Made by a program: the position numbers and the translations under genes. The notes under the pieces were generated by a model that made no database searches, was not told the origin of the DNA, and worked only from the letters and a program-made list of their open reading frames with translations. DNA of 64,000 bases from Phytoactinopolyspora halotolerans (GTDB taxonomy: Bacteria > Actinomycetota > Actinomycetes > Jiangellales > Jiangellaceae), in assembly GCF_010550675.1 (NCBI RefSeq), contig NZ_JAAGOA010000009.1, forward strand, positions 62,001 through 126,000, read 5' to 3'. Numbering within the stretch: the first letter of the stretch is position 1; each line of letters starts with the position of its first letter. Shown here one piece after another: positions 8,694-17,328 of the stretch.

Positions 8694-8979
8694 ACCGCTC
8701 GAACAAGGTCTTGACATCCCTATCGAGGTAGTCGATCTTCGTGGTCAGTCGGCTTTCAAGACTGTCCATCTTTGTCTCGAGGGTCTCGAACCGATGGTCG
8801 ATAGCCTCGAACCGGCCGTCCAAGCCCTCGAACCGGCCGTCCAAGCCCTCGAACCGGCCGTCGAAACGGTGACCGAGGCTTGAGATCTCGACCTTGACGA
8901 TGCGCAGTGTCATCGTGACCAGCGTCGCCATCACGGCGGCAAACAGCCCGATGATCGTCCATGTCTGCGCGTCGTTCAC
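8677..8979 (-). CDS. Small membrane-anchored coiled-coil protein
   Basis: 100-aa protein with one N-terminal membrane span (about residues 8-28, [20 protein letters not shown]). A soluble tail follows, built of 7-residue repeats of the type GRFEGLD, with hydrophobic residues at heptad spacing, continuing as a coiled coil to the C-terminus. I chose the GTG at 8979 because GGAGG lies 5 nt upstream; an ATG at 9027 has no such site. The 3' end overlaps the end of rarA on the other strand by 17 bp, so the two are convergent. Such short anchored coiled coils (DUF1640-like) have no assigned function. The heptads arise from a 21-bp tandem DNA repeat. Confidence 0.65.
   Translation of the reverse strand: MNDAQTWTIIGLFAAVMATLVTMTLRIVKVEISSLGHRFDGRFEGLDGRFEGLDGRFEAIDHRFETLETKMDSLESRLTTKIDYLDRDVKTLFERFTRPE
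8806..8866. repeat. 21-bp in-frame tandem repeat (about 2.8 copies)
   Basis: The unit CTCGAACCGGCCGTCCAAGC plus C occurs at 8806-8826 and 8827-8847, with a partial third copy from 8848. It encodes the GRFEGLD heptads of the small coiled-coil protein. Because 21 bp equals one heptad, copy-number change would alter coiled-coil length without a frameshift. Confidence 0.85.
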
Positions 8980-9060
8980 AGTTACCTCCAGAAGTCGATC
9001 GTATGTGGCGCCCTCAATGTGGCGCAACAGATCAGCCTCATGGAAGGACTAACGCCAGAA

Positions 9061-9111
9061 TGTGGATAAGTCCCCACGCAGACGGGCGCTAGCAGGTTTA
9101 GCTGTGGACAA
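9061..9111. promoter_or_regulatory. Pair of perfect DnaA boxes
   Basis: In the intergenic stretch upstream of the small coiled-coil gene, TGTGGATAA at 9061-9069 is the complement of the DnaA box TTATCCACA. TGTGGACAA at 9103-9111 is the complement of TTGTCCACA, the high-GC actinobacterial consensus. Both have the same orientation, and their starts are 42 bp apart, about four helical turns. No dnaA, dnaN or further boxes surround them, so this is not the origin. Confidence 0.6.
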
Positions 9112-9161
9112 ACAGCGGCTTACCGCTGCAGTCCGCGCTAGTGAAAGGTTGAGTGCTGTCA

Positions 9162-10388
9162 TCACCAGTCGTGGACGGTGCCGTCGAGCAGGCGGTTGAC
9201 GGGTAGGTAGGCCGGGTCGTACGGGAACTTCTCCGCCAGCGCCTCGTCATACTCGATGCCCAGCCCAGGGGTGTCACCCGGATGGAGTAACCCGTCGGTG
9301 AAGGTGTAGCTGGTCCGGAACACCTCGAGCGTCTCCGGCGAGTGTCGCATGTACTCCTGGATGCCGAAGTTGTGGATGGCCAGGTCGAGATGGAGCGCGG
9401 CGGCCTGGCCGACGGGGGAGATGTCCGTCGGCCCGTGGATGCCCGACTTGATCTGGTAAAGCGCCGCGAAGTCGAACAGCTTCTTCATCGCGGTGATCCC
9501 GCCGGTGTGCGTGACCGCCGAGCGGACATAGTCGATCAGCTGCTCGGTGATCAACGTCTGGTAGTCGAAGGCGGTGTTGAAGATCTCGCCGATCGCCAGG
9601 GGAGTGGTGGTGTGCTGCCGGACCAGGCGCAACGCCTCCTGGTTCTCCGCCGGTGTGCAATCTTCCAGCCAGAACAGATCGTAGGGCTCGAGCGCTTTGC
9701 CGAGCTTCGCCGCCTGGATGGGCGTCATCCGGTGGTGGCCGTCGTGCAGCAGCGGCAGCTCGGGGCCGAACTCGTTGCGCACCGCCTCGAACACGGCTGG
9801 CAGGTGCCGCAGATAGGCACGGGTGTCCCACTGCTCCTCGCTGGGCACGGCCGAGCGCTGTGCCGGCTCGTAGTCATACCGCTTGCCGATCTGAGTGCTG
9901 GCCGATACGCCGTAGACCGAGTCGAGCCCGGGGACGCCGGTCTGGATCCGGATCGCCCGGTAGCCGAGTTCCAGGTGGGCACGGATGGAGTCGAAGAGTG
10001 CCTCCAGGTCGAAACCGCTCGCGTGCCCGTACGCCAATGCGCCTTTCCGGCTGGCACCGCCCAGCAGCTGGTACAGCGGAAGACCCGCCACCTTGGCCTT
10101 GATGTCCCACAGCGCCACGTCGACGGCGGCGATCGCGGCCATCGTCACCGGTCCGCGCCGCCAGTACGCACCCCGGTAGAGGTACTGCCAGGTGTCCTCG
10201 ATGCGATGCGGATCCCGACCGGTCAGCAACGGTACGACGTGATCGCTCAAGTACGCGGCGACCGCCAGTTCGCGGCCGTTCAACGTGGCGTCGCCGTATC
10301 CGACCACACCGTCGTCGGTGGTGATCCTCAAGGTGACGAAGTTGCGGCCGGGACTGGTGACGAGGACGTCTGCGTGGCTGATCTTCAT
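9162..10388 (-). CDS. manD: D-mannonate dehydratase-family protein (enolase superfamily)
   Basis: 408-aa enolase-superfamily enzyme of the ManD/RspA branch. The start [20 protein letters not shown] and the block [17 protein letters not shown] are family hallmarks. Metal ligands fall at Asp216, Glu242 and Glu268 in LLHDGHH, WLEDC and AIGEIF; His218 and Tyr159 match residues used by ManD to remove the proton and assist dehydration. High-activity members convert D-mannonate to 2-keto-3-deoxygluconate in glucuronate catabolism, while many homologues have low or no activity, so the substrate is not certain. No other uronate-pathway gene is adjacent. GGAG lies 5 nt before the ATG, and an 8-bp inverted repeat lies 46 bp upstream. 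Confidence 0.88.
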   Translation of the reverse strand: MKISHADVLVTSPGRNFVTLRITTDDGVVGYGDATLNGRELAVAAYLSDHVVPLLTGRDPHRIEDTWQYLYRGAYWRRGPVTMAAIAAVDVALWDIKAKVAGLPLYQLLGGASRKGALAYGHASGFDLEALFDSIRAHLELGYRAIRIQTGVPGLDSVYGVSASTQIGKRYDYEPAQRSAVPSEEQWDTRAYLRHLPAVFEAVRNEFGPELPLLHDGHHRMTPIQAAKLGKALEPYDLFWLEDCTPAENQEALRLVRQHTTTPLAIGEIFNTAFDYQTLITEQLIDYVRSAVTHTGGITAMKKLFDFAALYQIKSGIHGPTDISPVGQAAALHLDLAIHNFGIQEYMRHSPETLEVFRTSYTFTDGLLHPGDTPGLGIEYDEALAEKFPYDPAYLPVNRLLDGTVHDW

Positions 10389-10433
10389 GGCTCTCCGTGC
10401 TGTGTAGGGTAGGTCTGGCTGCGTGCGGTTGTC

Positions 10434-10458
10434 GCGTCGATCCACAGAGTATCGACGC
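10434..10458. promoter_or_regulatory. Inverted repeat upstream of manD
   Basis: GCGTCGAT (10434-10441) and ATCGACGC (10451-10458) form perfect 8-bp arms around a 9-nt spacer, 46-70 bp upstream of the manD start. Size and position suit a repressor operator of the GntR or LacI kind. No regulator gene is adjacent. The rest of this 223-bp divergent region shows nothing else I can support. Confidence 0.4.
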
Positions 10459-10611
10459 ACGGCAGGCGTACGGCGGGCAACCGGTTGCCGACTCTTGCCA
10501 CGTCCGGAGGCATGATGGAAGTCGGGCTACGGCGGCGGTGCCGGCGCGGTAGGGTCGGGCTGAGACTTTGACCCCACAGGAGAACCATCCGCATGGAAGG
10601 GCGGCATATCC

Positions 10612-10983
10612 ATGTCCGTAGGCGAGATCGCCGGGCTGATCGCGGCCGTGGCTTTCGTCGCGCTCGTCGCCATCTGCGCCCTGCCGATCCTCAAGCTCGG
10701 CAAGACCGTCGACGAGTTGACGCACACCGTGCGCGACCTGCGTCTTGAGCACGTCGCCAAGACCGCGACCACCGTGGACGAGACCAATGAGCTGCTGGCG
10801 TCGACGAATGCGCAGCTGCAGCGGGTCGACGCGATCACCTCGAACGCGCAGACCGTCACGACCAACGTGGCGGCGATGTCCTCGCTGTTCGCGGCCACGC
10901 TCGGCGGTCCGATGGTGCGGGTGGCCGCGTTCACGTATGGGGTTCGCCGGGCCATGACCAAGCGCAAGGGCGATCGGCGATGA
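10612..10983 (+). CDS. DUF948-family membrane-anchored protein
   Basis: 123-aa protein with one N-terminal membrane span (about residues 5-28, EIAGLIAAVAFVALVAICALPILKL). A helical tail with regular Val/Leu/Thr spacing follows, typical of DUF948 proteins that resemble a minimal receptor-like coiled coil. It is regularly found just upstream of alaS in actinobacteria. It overlaps the next small gene by 4 bp (ATGA), so the two are co-translated. The function is unknown; the anchored helical form suggests a cell-envelope or scaffolding role, but this is a guess. Confidence 0.85.
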   Translation: MSVGEIAGLIAAVAFVALVAICALPILKLGKTVDELTHTVRDLRLEHVAKTATTVDETNELLASTNAQLQRVDAITSNAQTVTTNVAAMSSLFAATLGGPMVRVAAFTYGVRRAMTKRKGDRR

Positions 10984-11285
10984 AGCGGCTGTTCTGGATC
11001 GCGCTCGGCGCGACCGCCGGGGTCATCATCGTCCGCAAGGTCACCAAGGCGGCCGAGAGCATGACGCCCGAGGGCGCCGCCGACCGGCTGTCCAGCGCTT
11101 TGACGTCGGTGTCGCAGTCGATCCGCGAGTTCACCGACGAGGTGCGGGCCGGAATGGATGAGCGGGATAAAGAACTTCGCGAAGCGCTCGGTATCGCGGA
11201 CAATGGAGATGAGACACATGGCGGGCCGAATCTGGCCGCCGTGGAAGACCTTCTCGATCACAACCAGCGGAGAGGCACGTACTGA
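10980..11285 (+). CDS. Small conserved protein upstream of alaS (DUF6167-like)
   Basis: 101-aa protein with a hydrophobic N-terminus (MKRLFWIALGATAGVIIVRKV) that could be an anchor or an amphipathic segment. A charged helical part follows, with FTDEVRAGMDERDKELREALG. The N-terminal pattern is that of the small actinobacterial proteins annotated as DUF6167, encoded between the DUF948 gene and alaS. Its start overlaps the previous stop and its own stop is 2 nt before the alaS ATG, so it belongs to the alaS operon. Function unknown; conservation of place suggests a link with the envelope rather than with tRNA charging. Confidence 0.8.
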   Translation: MKRLFWIALGATAGVIIVRKVTKAAESMTPEGAADRLSSALTSVSQSIREFTDEVRAGMDERDKELREALGIADNGDETHGGPNLAAVEDLLDHNQRRGTY

Positions 11286-11287
11286 GC

Positions 11288-13969
11288 ATGGAGACCGCCG
11301 AGATCCGGCGCCGCTTCCTGGACCATTTCGAACGGAATGGTCACACGGTCGTCCCGAGCGCGTCGCTGATTTCTCCTGACCCGTCGCTGCTGTTCACAGT
11401 GGCCGGGATGGTTCCGTTCATCCCGTATCTGACCGGCCAGCAGGCAGCGCCGTATCCGCGGGCGACCAGCGTGCAGAAGTGCATCCGCACCGGCGACATC
11501 GACGAGGTCGGCAAGACCACACGCCACGGCACCTTCTTCCAGATGAACGGGAACTTCTCGTTCGGGGACTACTTCAAGGAAGGTGCGATCAGCTACGCGT
11601 GGGATCTGATCACGCGCTCGCAGGCCGACGGCGGATACGGGTTCGACCCGGCCAAGATCTGGGTCACGGTCTACCATGACGACGACGAGGCGGCGGCGTT
11701 GTGGAAGAGGATCGCCGACCTGCCCGATGAGCGGATCCAGCGCCGCGGTTTGATCGACAACTACTGGCACACGGGTCAGGCCGGGCCTGGCGGACCATGT
11801 AGCGAGATCTACGTCGACCGCGGTCCGGAATACGGACCCGACGGCGGTCCGGTGGTCGACGAGGACCGGTTCCTGGAGATCTGGAACCTGGTCTTCATGC
11901 AGGAGGAGATCACCGACGTCAAGGCGAAGGACGACTTCGTCGTGGTCGGTGAGCTGCCCGCGAAGAACATCGACACCGGCATGGGTATGGAGCGCGTCTC
12001 CTACCTGCTGCAGGGCGTCGACAACATGTACGAGATCGATCAGGTCTACCCGGTGATCGAGCGCGCGTCGGACCTAGCCGGCAAGCGGTACGGGAAGACG
12101 CACGAGGACGACGTGCGGATGCGCGTGGTGGCTGACCACATCCGCAGCTCGCTGATGCTGATCGGGGATGGTGTCACGCCGTCGAACGAAGGCCGCGGCT
12201 ACGTGCTGCGCCGGCTGTTGCGGCGCAGCGTGCGTGCGATGCGGTTGCTGGGCTTTGAGGACCGCGCCCTGCCCGAGCTTCTGCCGGTGAGCCGGGATGC
12301 GATGAAGGCGGCGTATCCGGAACTGGAGAGCGACTTCGCCCGGATCTCCACCATCGCGTACGCCGAAGAGGACACCTTCCGCAAGACGCTGCAGACCGGC
12401 ACCCAGATCTTCGACCTGGCGGCCGACCAGACGAAGCAGCGCGGAGCGGTGACCCTCGCCGGAGAGACCGCGTTCAAGCTGCACGACACCTACGGTTTCC
12501 CGATCGACCTCACCCTGGAGATGGCGGCGGAGCAGGGACTCTCCGTCGATCAGGACGAGTTCCGGCGGTTGATGACCGAACAACGCGAGCGCGCGAAGGC
12601 CGACGCCCGGGCGAAGAAGACCGGCCACGCGGACATGAGCGCCTACCGGGAACTCCGCGACGCGGGTCCGACGCCGTTCACCGGCTACGAGGAGCTCAGC
12701 ACCGACACGCGGGTCCGCGGCCTGATCCGCGACGGGGTGTCCATCCCGGTCGCGCAGGAAGGCGACATCGTCGAGCTGATCCTGGACCGTACCCCGTTCT
12801 ACGCGGAGTCCGGCGGCCAGGACAGCGACGCCGGCTTGATCACCGCCGACGGGACCGAACTCGAGGTGCTCGACGTCCAGCGCCCGATCAAGGGCCTGAT
12901 CGTGCACCGGGTCCGGGTGCGGAAGGGTGAGCTGCTCAGCGGCCAGGAAGTGCTGGCGCAGGTCGATCCGGAATGGCGCATCGGTGCCTGCCAGGCGCAC
13001 TCCGGCACGCACGTGGTGCACGCCGCGCTACGCGAGGTGCTGGGGCCGCAGGCGCTGCAGAGCGGCTCGTACAACAAGCCCGGTTATCTGCGGCTGGATT
13101 TTGCGTGGGGCCAGTCCCTGGGCCAGGAGACCCGTAGCGAGGTGGAGGAGGCGGCCAACCTCGGCATCCGCCGCAATCTGCCGGTCTCGGCCACCTACAT
13201 GCCGCTGGAGAAGGCGAAGGAGATCGGCGCGCTGGCGCTGTTCGGTGAGACCTACGACGAGGAGGTCCGCGTCGTCGAGATGGGCGGGGAGTGGTCGCGG
13301 GAGCTGTGCGGTGGCACCCACGTCCAGCGCTCGTCCCAGATCGGCCTGGTCACGCTGACCGGTGAGAGCTCCGTCGGTGCCGGCACCCGCCGGGTGGAGG
13401 CGTTCGTCGGGATCGAGGGTTTCCGGTACCTGGCCAAGGAGCGCACCCTGGTGAGCCAGCTGGCGGACACGCTGAACGTGCAGCCCGAGCAGCTGCCGGA
13501 GCGGGTCTCCCGGCTCGTCGGCCAGGTACGCGAGGCGGAGAAGAAACTCGCTCAGATGCAGCGTGCGGCGGCGCAGGCGCAGGCCGCCGAGCTCAGCGCG
13601 GGCGCGAAGAACCTCGAGGGCATGCGTTTCGTCGCCCACCAGGCCCCGTCCGGTACGAGCGCGGATGACCTGCGCACGCTGGTGCTGGACATCCGAGGAC
13701 GGCTGGGAGAGGCGGAACCCTCGACGGTGGTCGGCGCGGCGGTGGGCGAGAACGGACGTCCGGTCGTGGTCGTCGCCACCAACCAGCGGGCGCGTGATCA
13801 CGGTATCCGCGCCGGCGAGCTGGTCAAGGCCGCGGCGCAGACGCTCGGCGGAGGCGGCGGCGGCAAGGACGACGTCGCGCAGGGCGGCGGTTCGGACGCG
13901 TCCAAGGTCACCGACGCGCTGGGCCGGGTCGAGCACCTCGTCGGCGACGTCGCCGCGCGCCGCTCCTGA
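11288..13969 (+). CDS. alaS: Alanine--tRNA ligase
   Basis: 893-aa class II aminoacyl-tRNA synthetase that charges tRNA-Ala in the cytoplasm. The N-terminus METAEIRRRFLDHFERNGHTVVPSAS and the block TGDIDEVGKTTRHGTFFQMNGNFSFGDYFK are diagnostic. The editing domain, which hydrolyses Ser- and Gly-tRNA-Ala, has its zinc ligands in SGTHVVHAA (about residues 571-579) and CGGTHVQ (about 674-680). The C-terminal DHHA1-type part ends in a Gly-rich GGGGGGKDDVAQGGG. Length is normal for the family. Genes before and after are close or overlapping (2 nt upstream, about 17 nt downstream), so it is the core of a housekeeping operon. Confidence 0.98.
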   Translation: METAEIRRRFLDHFERNGHTVVPSASLISPDPSLLFTVAGMVPFIPYLTGQQAAPYPRATSVQKCIRTGDIDEVGKTTRHGTFFQMNGNFSFGDYFKEGAISYAWDLITRSQADGGYGFDPAKIWVTVYHDDDEAAALWKRIADLPDERIQRRGLIDNYWHTGQAGPGGPCSEIYVDRGPEYGPDGGPVVDEDRFLEIWNLVFMQEEITDVKAKDDFVVVGELPAKNIDTGMGMERVSYLLQGVDNMYEIDQVYPVIERASDLAGKRYGKTHEDDVRMRVVADHIRSSLMLIGDGVTPSNEGRGYVLRRLLRRSVRAMRLLGFEDRALPELLPVSRDAMKAAYPELESDFARISTIAYAEEDTFRKTLQTGTQIFDLAADQTKQRGAVTLAGETAFKLHDTYGFPIDLTLEMAAEQGLSVDQDEFRRLMTEQRERAKADARAKKTGHADMSAYRELRDAGPTPFTGYEELSTDTRVRGLIRDGVSIPVAQEGDIVELILDRTPFYAESGGQDSDAGLITADGTELEVLDVQRPIKGLIVHRVRVRKGELLSGQEVLAQVDPEWRIGACQAHSGTHVVHAALREVLGPQALQSGSYNKPGYLRLDFAWGQSLGQETRSEVEEAANLGIRRNLPVSATYMPLEKAKEIGALALFGETYDEEVRVVEMGGEWSRELCGGTHVQRSSQIGLVTLTGESSVGAGTRRVEAFVGIEGFRYLAKERTLVSQLADTLNVQPEQLPERVSRLVGQVREAEKKLAQMQRAAAQAQAAELSAGAKNLEGMRFVAHQAPSGTSADDLRTLVLDIRGRLGEAEPSTVVGAAVGENGRPVVVVATNQRARDHGIRAGELVKAAAQTLGGGGGGKDDVAQGGGSDASKVTDALGRVEHLVGDVAARRS

Positions 13970-13986
13970 CCCGCGGGTTGCCAAGG

Positions 13987-14442
13987 ATGCGTCGGGGTAC
14001 CAGGCTAGGCATTGACGTAGGCAAGGTTCGTATCGGCGTCGCCGCGTGCGATCCCGATGGGATGCTCGCCACCCCGGTCGAGAACGTCGCACGTGGGGAC
14101 GGCGACCTGGACCGGCTGGCGGAGCTGGCGAAGGAACGGGAGGTGATCGAGGTCGTCGTGGGCTTCCCCCGGAGCCTGAGTGGGCAGGAGGGCCCGGCCG
14201 CGCGAGAGGTCAGGGCCTTCGCTACCAATTTGACCCGATATGTGGAACCATGTCCTGTCCGTTTGGTCGACGAACGCATGACCACGTCCGTGGCGATGCG
14301 GGCTATGCAGGCGAGTGGAGTCTCGACGAGAAAGGGGCGCAAGTCCGTCGACCAAGCGGCCGCGATGATGATCTTGCAGCATGCGCTCGACGCTGAACGC
14401 GCGAATGGCGTGCCCCCTGGAGAGGTTGTGACCGAAGCCTGA
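13987..14442 (+). CDS. ruvX: YqgF/RuvX-type Holliday junction resolvase-like nuclease
   Basis: 151-aa RNase H-fold protein. LGIDVGKVRIGVAACD supplies the first catalytic Asp, VVGFPRSLSGQEG the family block, and VRLVDERMTT and SVDQAAAMMILQ the later acidic positions. The E. coli homologue YqgF acts in 16S rRNA 5' maturation, and RuvX proteins can resolve junctions; which role dominates in actinobacteria is unsettled. I chose the ATG at 13987; an in-frame TTG at 13978 is possible. The gene stands directly behind alaS and overlaps mltG (TGATG), the usual actinobacterial order. Confidence 0.94.
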   Translation: MRRGTRLGIDVGKVRIGVAACDPDGMLATPVENVARGDGDLDRLAELAKEREVIEVVVGFPRSLSGQEGPAAREVRAFATNLTRYVEPCPVRLVDERMTTSVAMRAMQASGVSTRKGRKSVDQAAAMMILQHALDAERANGVPPGEVVTEA

Positions 14443-15608
14443 TGAGCCACGCGGGTATCCCGGCCTTCGACGCGGAGACGCCGCCACGCCCACGCCGAGG
14501 CAGCCATCGGCACCGGCGAAAACGACGGAGGCGGCGGTTCGGATCGTTCATGGCGGTAGTGGTGTCTCTGGGCATCATCGGCGGTCTCCTCGCCGGGCTC
14601 TACTATGGCGGCAGTGCCGTGATGGGTTCACTCTCCGACGTGTTCGCCGATCCTGAGGACTACCCGGGTCCCGGCCACGGCGAGGTCGAGGTCACCATCG
14701 AGGAGAACTCCACGCTGCGGGCGATGGGCAACGTGCTGGAGGAGGCGGACGTCGTCGCCAGCCAGGAGGCCTTCGTCCAGGCCGCCGAGAGCAGTGGCGC
14801 GGTGATCCAGCCCGGCACCTACATGCTGGCCCAGCAGATGAGCGCCGAAGGTGCCGTGTCCGCCATGGCGGAAGGGCCCGGTGCGGCCGCCGGAGCCACG
14901 GTGCCGGAAGGGCTGCGTGTCCGGCAGACCTTGGAGCGGCTCGCCGACCAGACCGAGCTCGACGTCGCCGACTTCGAGCAGGCGCTGGAGGACATCGAAC
15001 TCCCGCAGTACACGGACGGCGAGGCCGAGGGCTTCCTCTTCCCGGCCACGTATGAGCTGCGCGACGGCACCACGGCAGAGTCGCTGTTGCAATCGATGGT
15101 GGACCGGTTCGAGCAGGCCGAACAGAACGTTGGGCTGCGGGCGTCCGCGCAGGAGCTGGACCTCACCGTCCGCGAGGCCGTGACGGTCGCCAGCATCATC
15201 CAGCGCGAGGTCAGCAACCCCGAGGACATGCCGCAGGTGGCCGAGGTGATCTACAACCGCGTCTCGGGTGAGTGCGCGTCCGCGGGGGTGCAGGACCGGC
15301 GGCTACAGATGGACTCGACCGTGCACTACGCGGTCGACGACTACTCGAGCGTGTTCACCTCGGACGAGATGCGCCAGGTCGAGTCGCCCTACAACACCTA
15401 CCGCAACCCGGGCTTGCCGCCGGGCCCGATCGCGTCACCGGGCGAGGCCGCGCTGGAGGCAGCGGTCAACCCGACCGATGGGGGCAACTGTTACTTCGTC
15501 ACGGTCAACCTGGAGACCGGCGAGACCAAGTTCGCCGACTCGCAGGAGGGGCATCAGGCGAACGTGGACGAGCTGCAGGCCTACTGCCGGGAGAGCGATG
15601 CCTGCTGA
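14442..15608 (+). CDS. mltG: Endolytic murein transglycosylase MltG
   Basis: 388-aa YceG-like protein. A basic cytoplasmic N-terminus (HRHRRKRRRRR) is followed by one membrane span (about residues 36-56), then the extracytoplasmic LysM-like and catalytic parts. The catalytic block VTVASIIQREVSNPEDMPQVAEVIYNR contains the conserved Glu in the position used by E. coli MltG. YNTYRNPGLPPGPIASPG and the late TKFADSQEGHQAN are further family marks. It cuts nascent glycan strands and so sets their length at the membrane. It is translated with ruvX (overlapping TGATG) and overlaps aroE by 11 bp. Confidence 0.95.
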   Translation: MSHAGIPAFDAETPPRPRRGSHRHRRKRRRRRFGSFMAVVVSLGIIGGLLAGLYYGGSAVMGSLSDVFADPEDYPGPGHGEVEVTIEENSTLRAMGNVLEEADVVASQEAFVQAAESSGAVIQPGTYMLAQQMSAEGAVSAMAEGPGAAAGATVPEGLRVRQTLERLADQTELDVADFEQALEDIELPQYTDGEAEGFLFPATYELRDGTTAESLLQSMVDRFEQAEQNVGLRASAQELDLTVREAVTVASIIQREVSNPEDMPQVAEVIYNRVSGECASAGVQDRRLQMDSTVHYAVDDYSSVFTSDEMRQVESPYNTYRNPGLPPGPIASPGEAALEAAVNPTDGGNCYFVTVNLETGETKFADSQEGHQANVDELQAYCRESDAC

Positions 15609-16443
15609 GTCGATGCGCAGGTGCGCGGTGCTGGGCTCGCCGATCGGGCATTCGCTGTCGCCGGTGATCCACCGCGCCGCGTACCGCGAGCTCGGCCTGG
15701 ACTGGCAGTACACGGCGCACGAGGTGGACGAGGCCGGCCTGGCCGCCTTCGTCGCCGGGCTGGACGCGAGCTGGCGGGGCCTATCGTTGACCATGCCGTT
15801 GAAGCGCGTCGTCTTCGACGTCGCCGACGAGGTGGTCGAGCCGGCCGGCACCGTCGGCGCCGCCAACACGCTGATCCGTGCGGATGATGGACGGCTGTCC
15901 GCGTACAACACCGACGTCCCCGGGCTGGTCGGGGCGCTGGCGGAGCGGGCGGTCGCGGCCGCGCCGCAGGTGGTCTGCGTCTGGGGTGGGGGAGCCACGG
16001 CCGCGAGCGTGCTGGCGGCGCTGGCCCAGTTGGACGCCGGCGACGTGCACGTGCATGCCCGCTCGCCCGAGCGGGCGCGTCCGGCGATCAGTGTGGGGGA
16101 GGCATCGGGCCTGCGCGTCGTGCATGCGTCGTGGGAGGTCGGGCCGGAATGCCGCGAAGCCGCGCTCACCGTGAACACGGCGCCGGCCGGCGCCCTCGAC
16201 CCGCTCGCGGAGACGCTGGCGGTCGGCGCCTCGGGCCGGGCGCTGTTCGACGTGGTCTACGACCCGTGGCCGACGGTGCCCGCGGCGCATTGGACTAAGG
16301 CCGGTGGTGACGTGGTCAACGGTCTCGACCTGCTGGTGCATCAGGCGCTCGGGCAGATCGAGCTGATGACCGGTCGCCTCGTTCCCATCGCCGTCCTGCG
16401 GGATGCGGCGGAGCGGGAGCTGGCGGCACGCGCCGCGCCGTGA
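15598..16443 (+). CDS. aroE: Shikimate dehydrogenase
   Basis: 281-aa enzyme that reduces 3-dehydroshikimate to shikimate with NADPH in the aromatic amino acid pathway. Substrate-site motifs are clear: GSPIGHSLSPVIHRAAY, the Lys in LSLTMPLKR and the Asp in AYNTDVPGL. The Rossmann part has VWGGGATAAS in place of the canonical GxGGxG. NGLDLLVHQALGQIELMTG is the C-terminal signature. I chose the ATG at 15598 because GGGAG sits 5 nt upstream; an ATG at 15613 is an alternative. The stop overlaps the GTG of the peptidase gene. The order mltG-aroE is common in actinobacteria. Confidence 0.95.
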   Translation: MPAESMRRCAVLGSPIGHSLSPVIHRAAYRELGLDWQYTAHEVDEAGLAAFVAGLDASWRGLSLTMPLKRVVFDVADEVVEPAGTVGAANTLIRADDGRLSAYNTDVPGLVGALAERAVAAAPQVVCVWGGGATAASVLAALAQLDAGDVHVHARSPERARPAISVGEASGLRVVHASWEVGPECREAALTVNTAPAGALDPLAETLAVGASGRALFDVVYDPWPTVPAAHWTKAGGDVVNGLDLLVHQALGQIELMTGRLVPIAVLRDAAERELAARAAP

Positions 16444-17132
16444 TCGCTATCCTGGCGGTCGCCGGTCTGCTCGCCGGCGCTACCCTGCCGTGGCTGATCG
16501 CGCGGATCCCAGACCGGGAACCCGCGGAGGACGAGCCACGACCGACGCCGTACCGCGAGCTCGCGGCGATGAGTGGGCTGCGTCCGCTCCTCGCGGCCGG
16601 CACCGCGGCCGCGTGGGCCCTTCTCGGCGTGGCCCGGGACGACCTGGGTGCGGCGTTGCCTGCCTATCTGGTGGTGGCGGCGCTGGGCGCGGCGATGGTC
16701 TATGTCGACATTCGCGAGCATCGGCTCCCGGATTGGCTGACCTTCCCGGCACTGGCTGCGGCGGCCGCCACGCTGGCCATCGCCGCCGGCGTGGACGGCG
16801 CGTGGGACGCCTATGGCCGCGCGTGCGCCGCCGCGGCGGTGAGCTTCGCGTTCTTCCTGGTCTTGGCCCTGCTGCGACCGTCGGATCTGGGCCTCGGGGA
16901 CGTGAAGCTGGCGGCGGTAGTGGGATTGCTGCTGGGGTGGATCGGGTGGCCGGTCCTGGTCGTGGGAATCTTCGGTGCGTTCCTCATCGGTGGCGTGGTC
17001 GGCGTGGTGCTGCTGACCGCCGGCCGGGCGGGCCGTCGCAGTGCCATCCCGTTCGGCCCGCCGATGCTCCTGGCGACGCTTGCCGTCACCGTCTGGGGCG
17101 ACTCGATCGCCGCGACATACCTCGGCTTCTGA
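16440..17132 (+). CDS. Type IV prepilin peptidase family protein (A24), lacking the methylase domain
   Basis: 230-aa polytopic membrane protein with about seven hydrophobic segments. The two catalytic aspartates of the A24 family are in VDIREHRLPD and GLGDVKLAA. The N-terminal cytosolic methyltransferase domain with four cysteines found in PilD is absent, as in many short Gram-positive forms. It would cut the leader of pilin-like (Tad/Flp or competence) proteins at the membrane; no pilin genes are in the window. The GTG start overlaps the aroE stop as GTGA, so it is the last gene of the alaS-aroE run. An inverted repeat begins about 50 bp downstream. Confidence 0.88.
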   Translation: MIAILAVAGLLAGATLPWLIARIPDREPAEDEPRPTPYRELAAMSGLRPLLAAGTAAAWALLGVARDDLGAALPAYLVVAALGAAMVYVDIREHRLPDWLTFPALAAAAATLAIAAGVDGAWDAYGRACAAAAVSFAFFLVLALLRPSDLGLGDVKLAAVVGLLLGWIGWPVLVVGIFGAFLIGGVVGVVLLTAGRAGRRSAIPFGPPMLLATLAVTVWGDSIAATYLGF

Positions 17133-17182
17133 CGCACGTCCTTTCGTCCGCATAGCGCGCCGCGCCGATCCCATCGCCCGGA

Positions 17183-17276
17183 CCTAAATGATCATGTGAA
17201 GTAGGTTTCCTCGTGCCGCAACAGGGCTGCAGACATGGTAGGGCACGAGAAAACCTACTTCACATGATCATTTAGG
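17183..17276. repeat. Long intergenic palindrome, 35-bp arms (ATGATCAT family)
   Basis: The arms 17183-17217 and 17242-17276 match in 34 of 35 positions around a 24-nt loop. Each arm carries the self-complementary ATGATCAT. The element lies between the end of the prepilin peptidase gene and the SoxR-like promoter of the ABC exporter. It may end the long alaS-to-peptidase transcript. Its core resembles the palindromes at 28167, 38915 and 55825. Confidence 0.85.
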
Positions 17277-17328
17277 GCGCGGTTGGGGGGTGGGGCGACC
17301 TGGTGGACGACGGTCCGCGGCGTCGGAC

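Noticed and set aside
8806-8866. CRISPR array
   Set aside because: The 21-bp copies are directly adjacent, without spacers, and lie inside a coding frame; the same holds for the repeats at 21164 and 25229.
9061-9111. Chromosomal origin (oriC)
   Set aside because: Only two DnaA boxes are present and no dnaA, dnaN, gyrB or rpmH is nearby; an actinobacterial origin has many boxes.
9162-10388. Large divergent open frame on the plus strand (9342-10412)
   Set aside because: It is the mirror of manD caused by high GC in third positions; only the minus strand shows family motifs and metal ligands.
17183-17276. Insertion-sequence ends or attachment site
   Set aside because: There is no transposase or integrase frame between or beside the arms, and the loop is only 24 nt.
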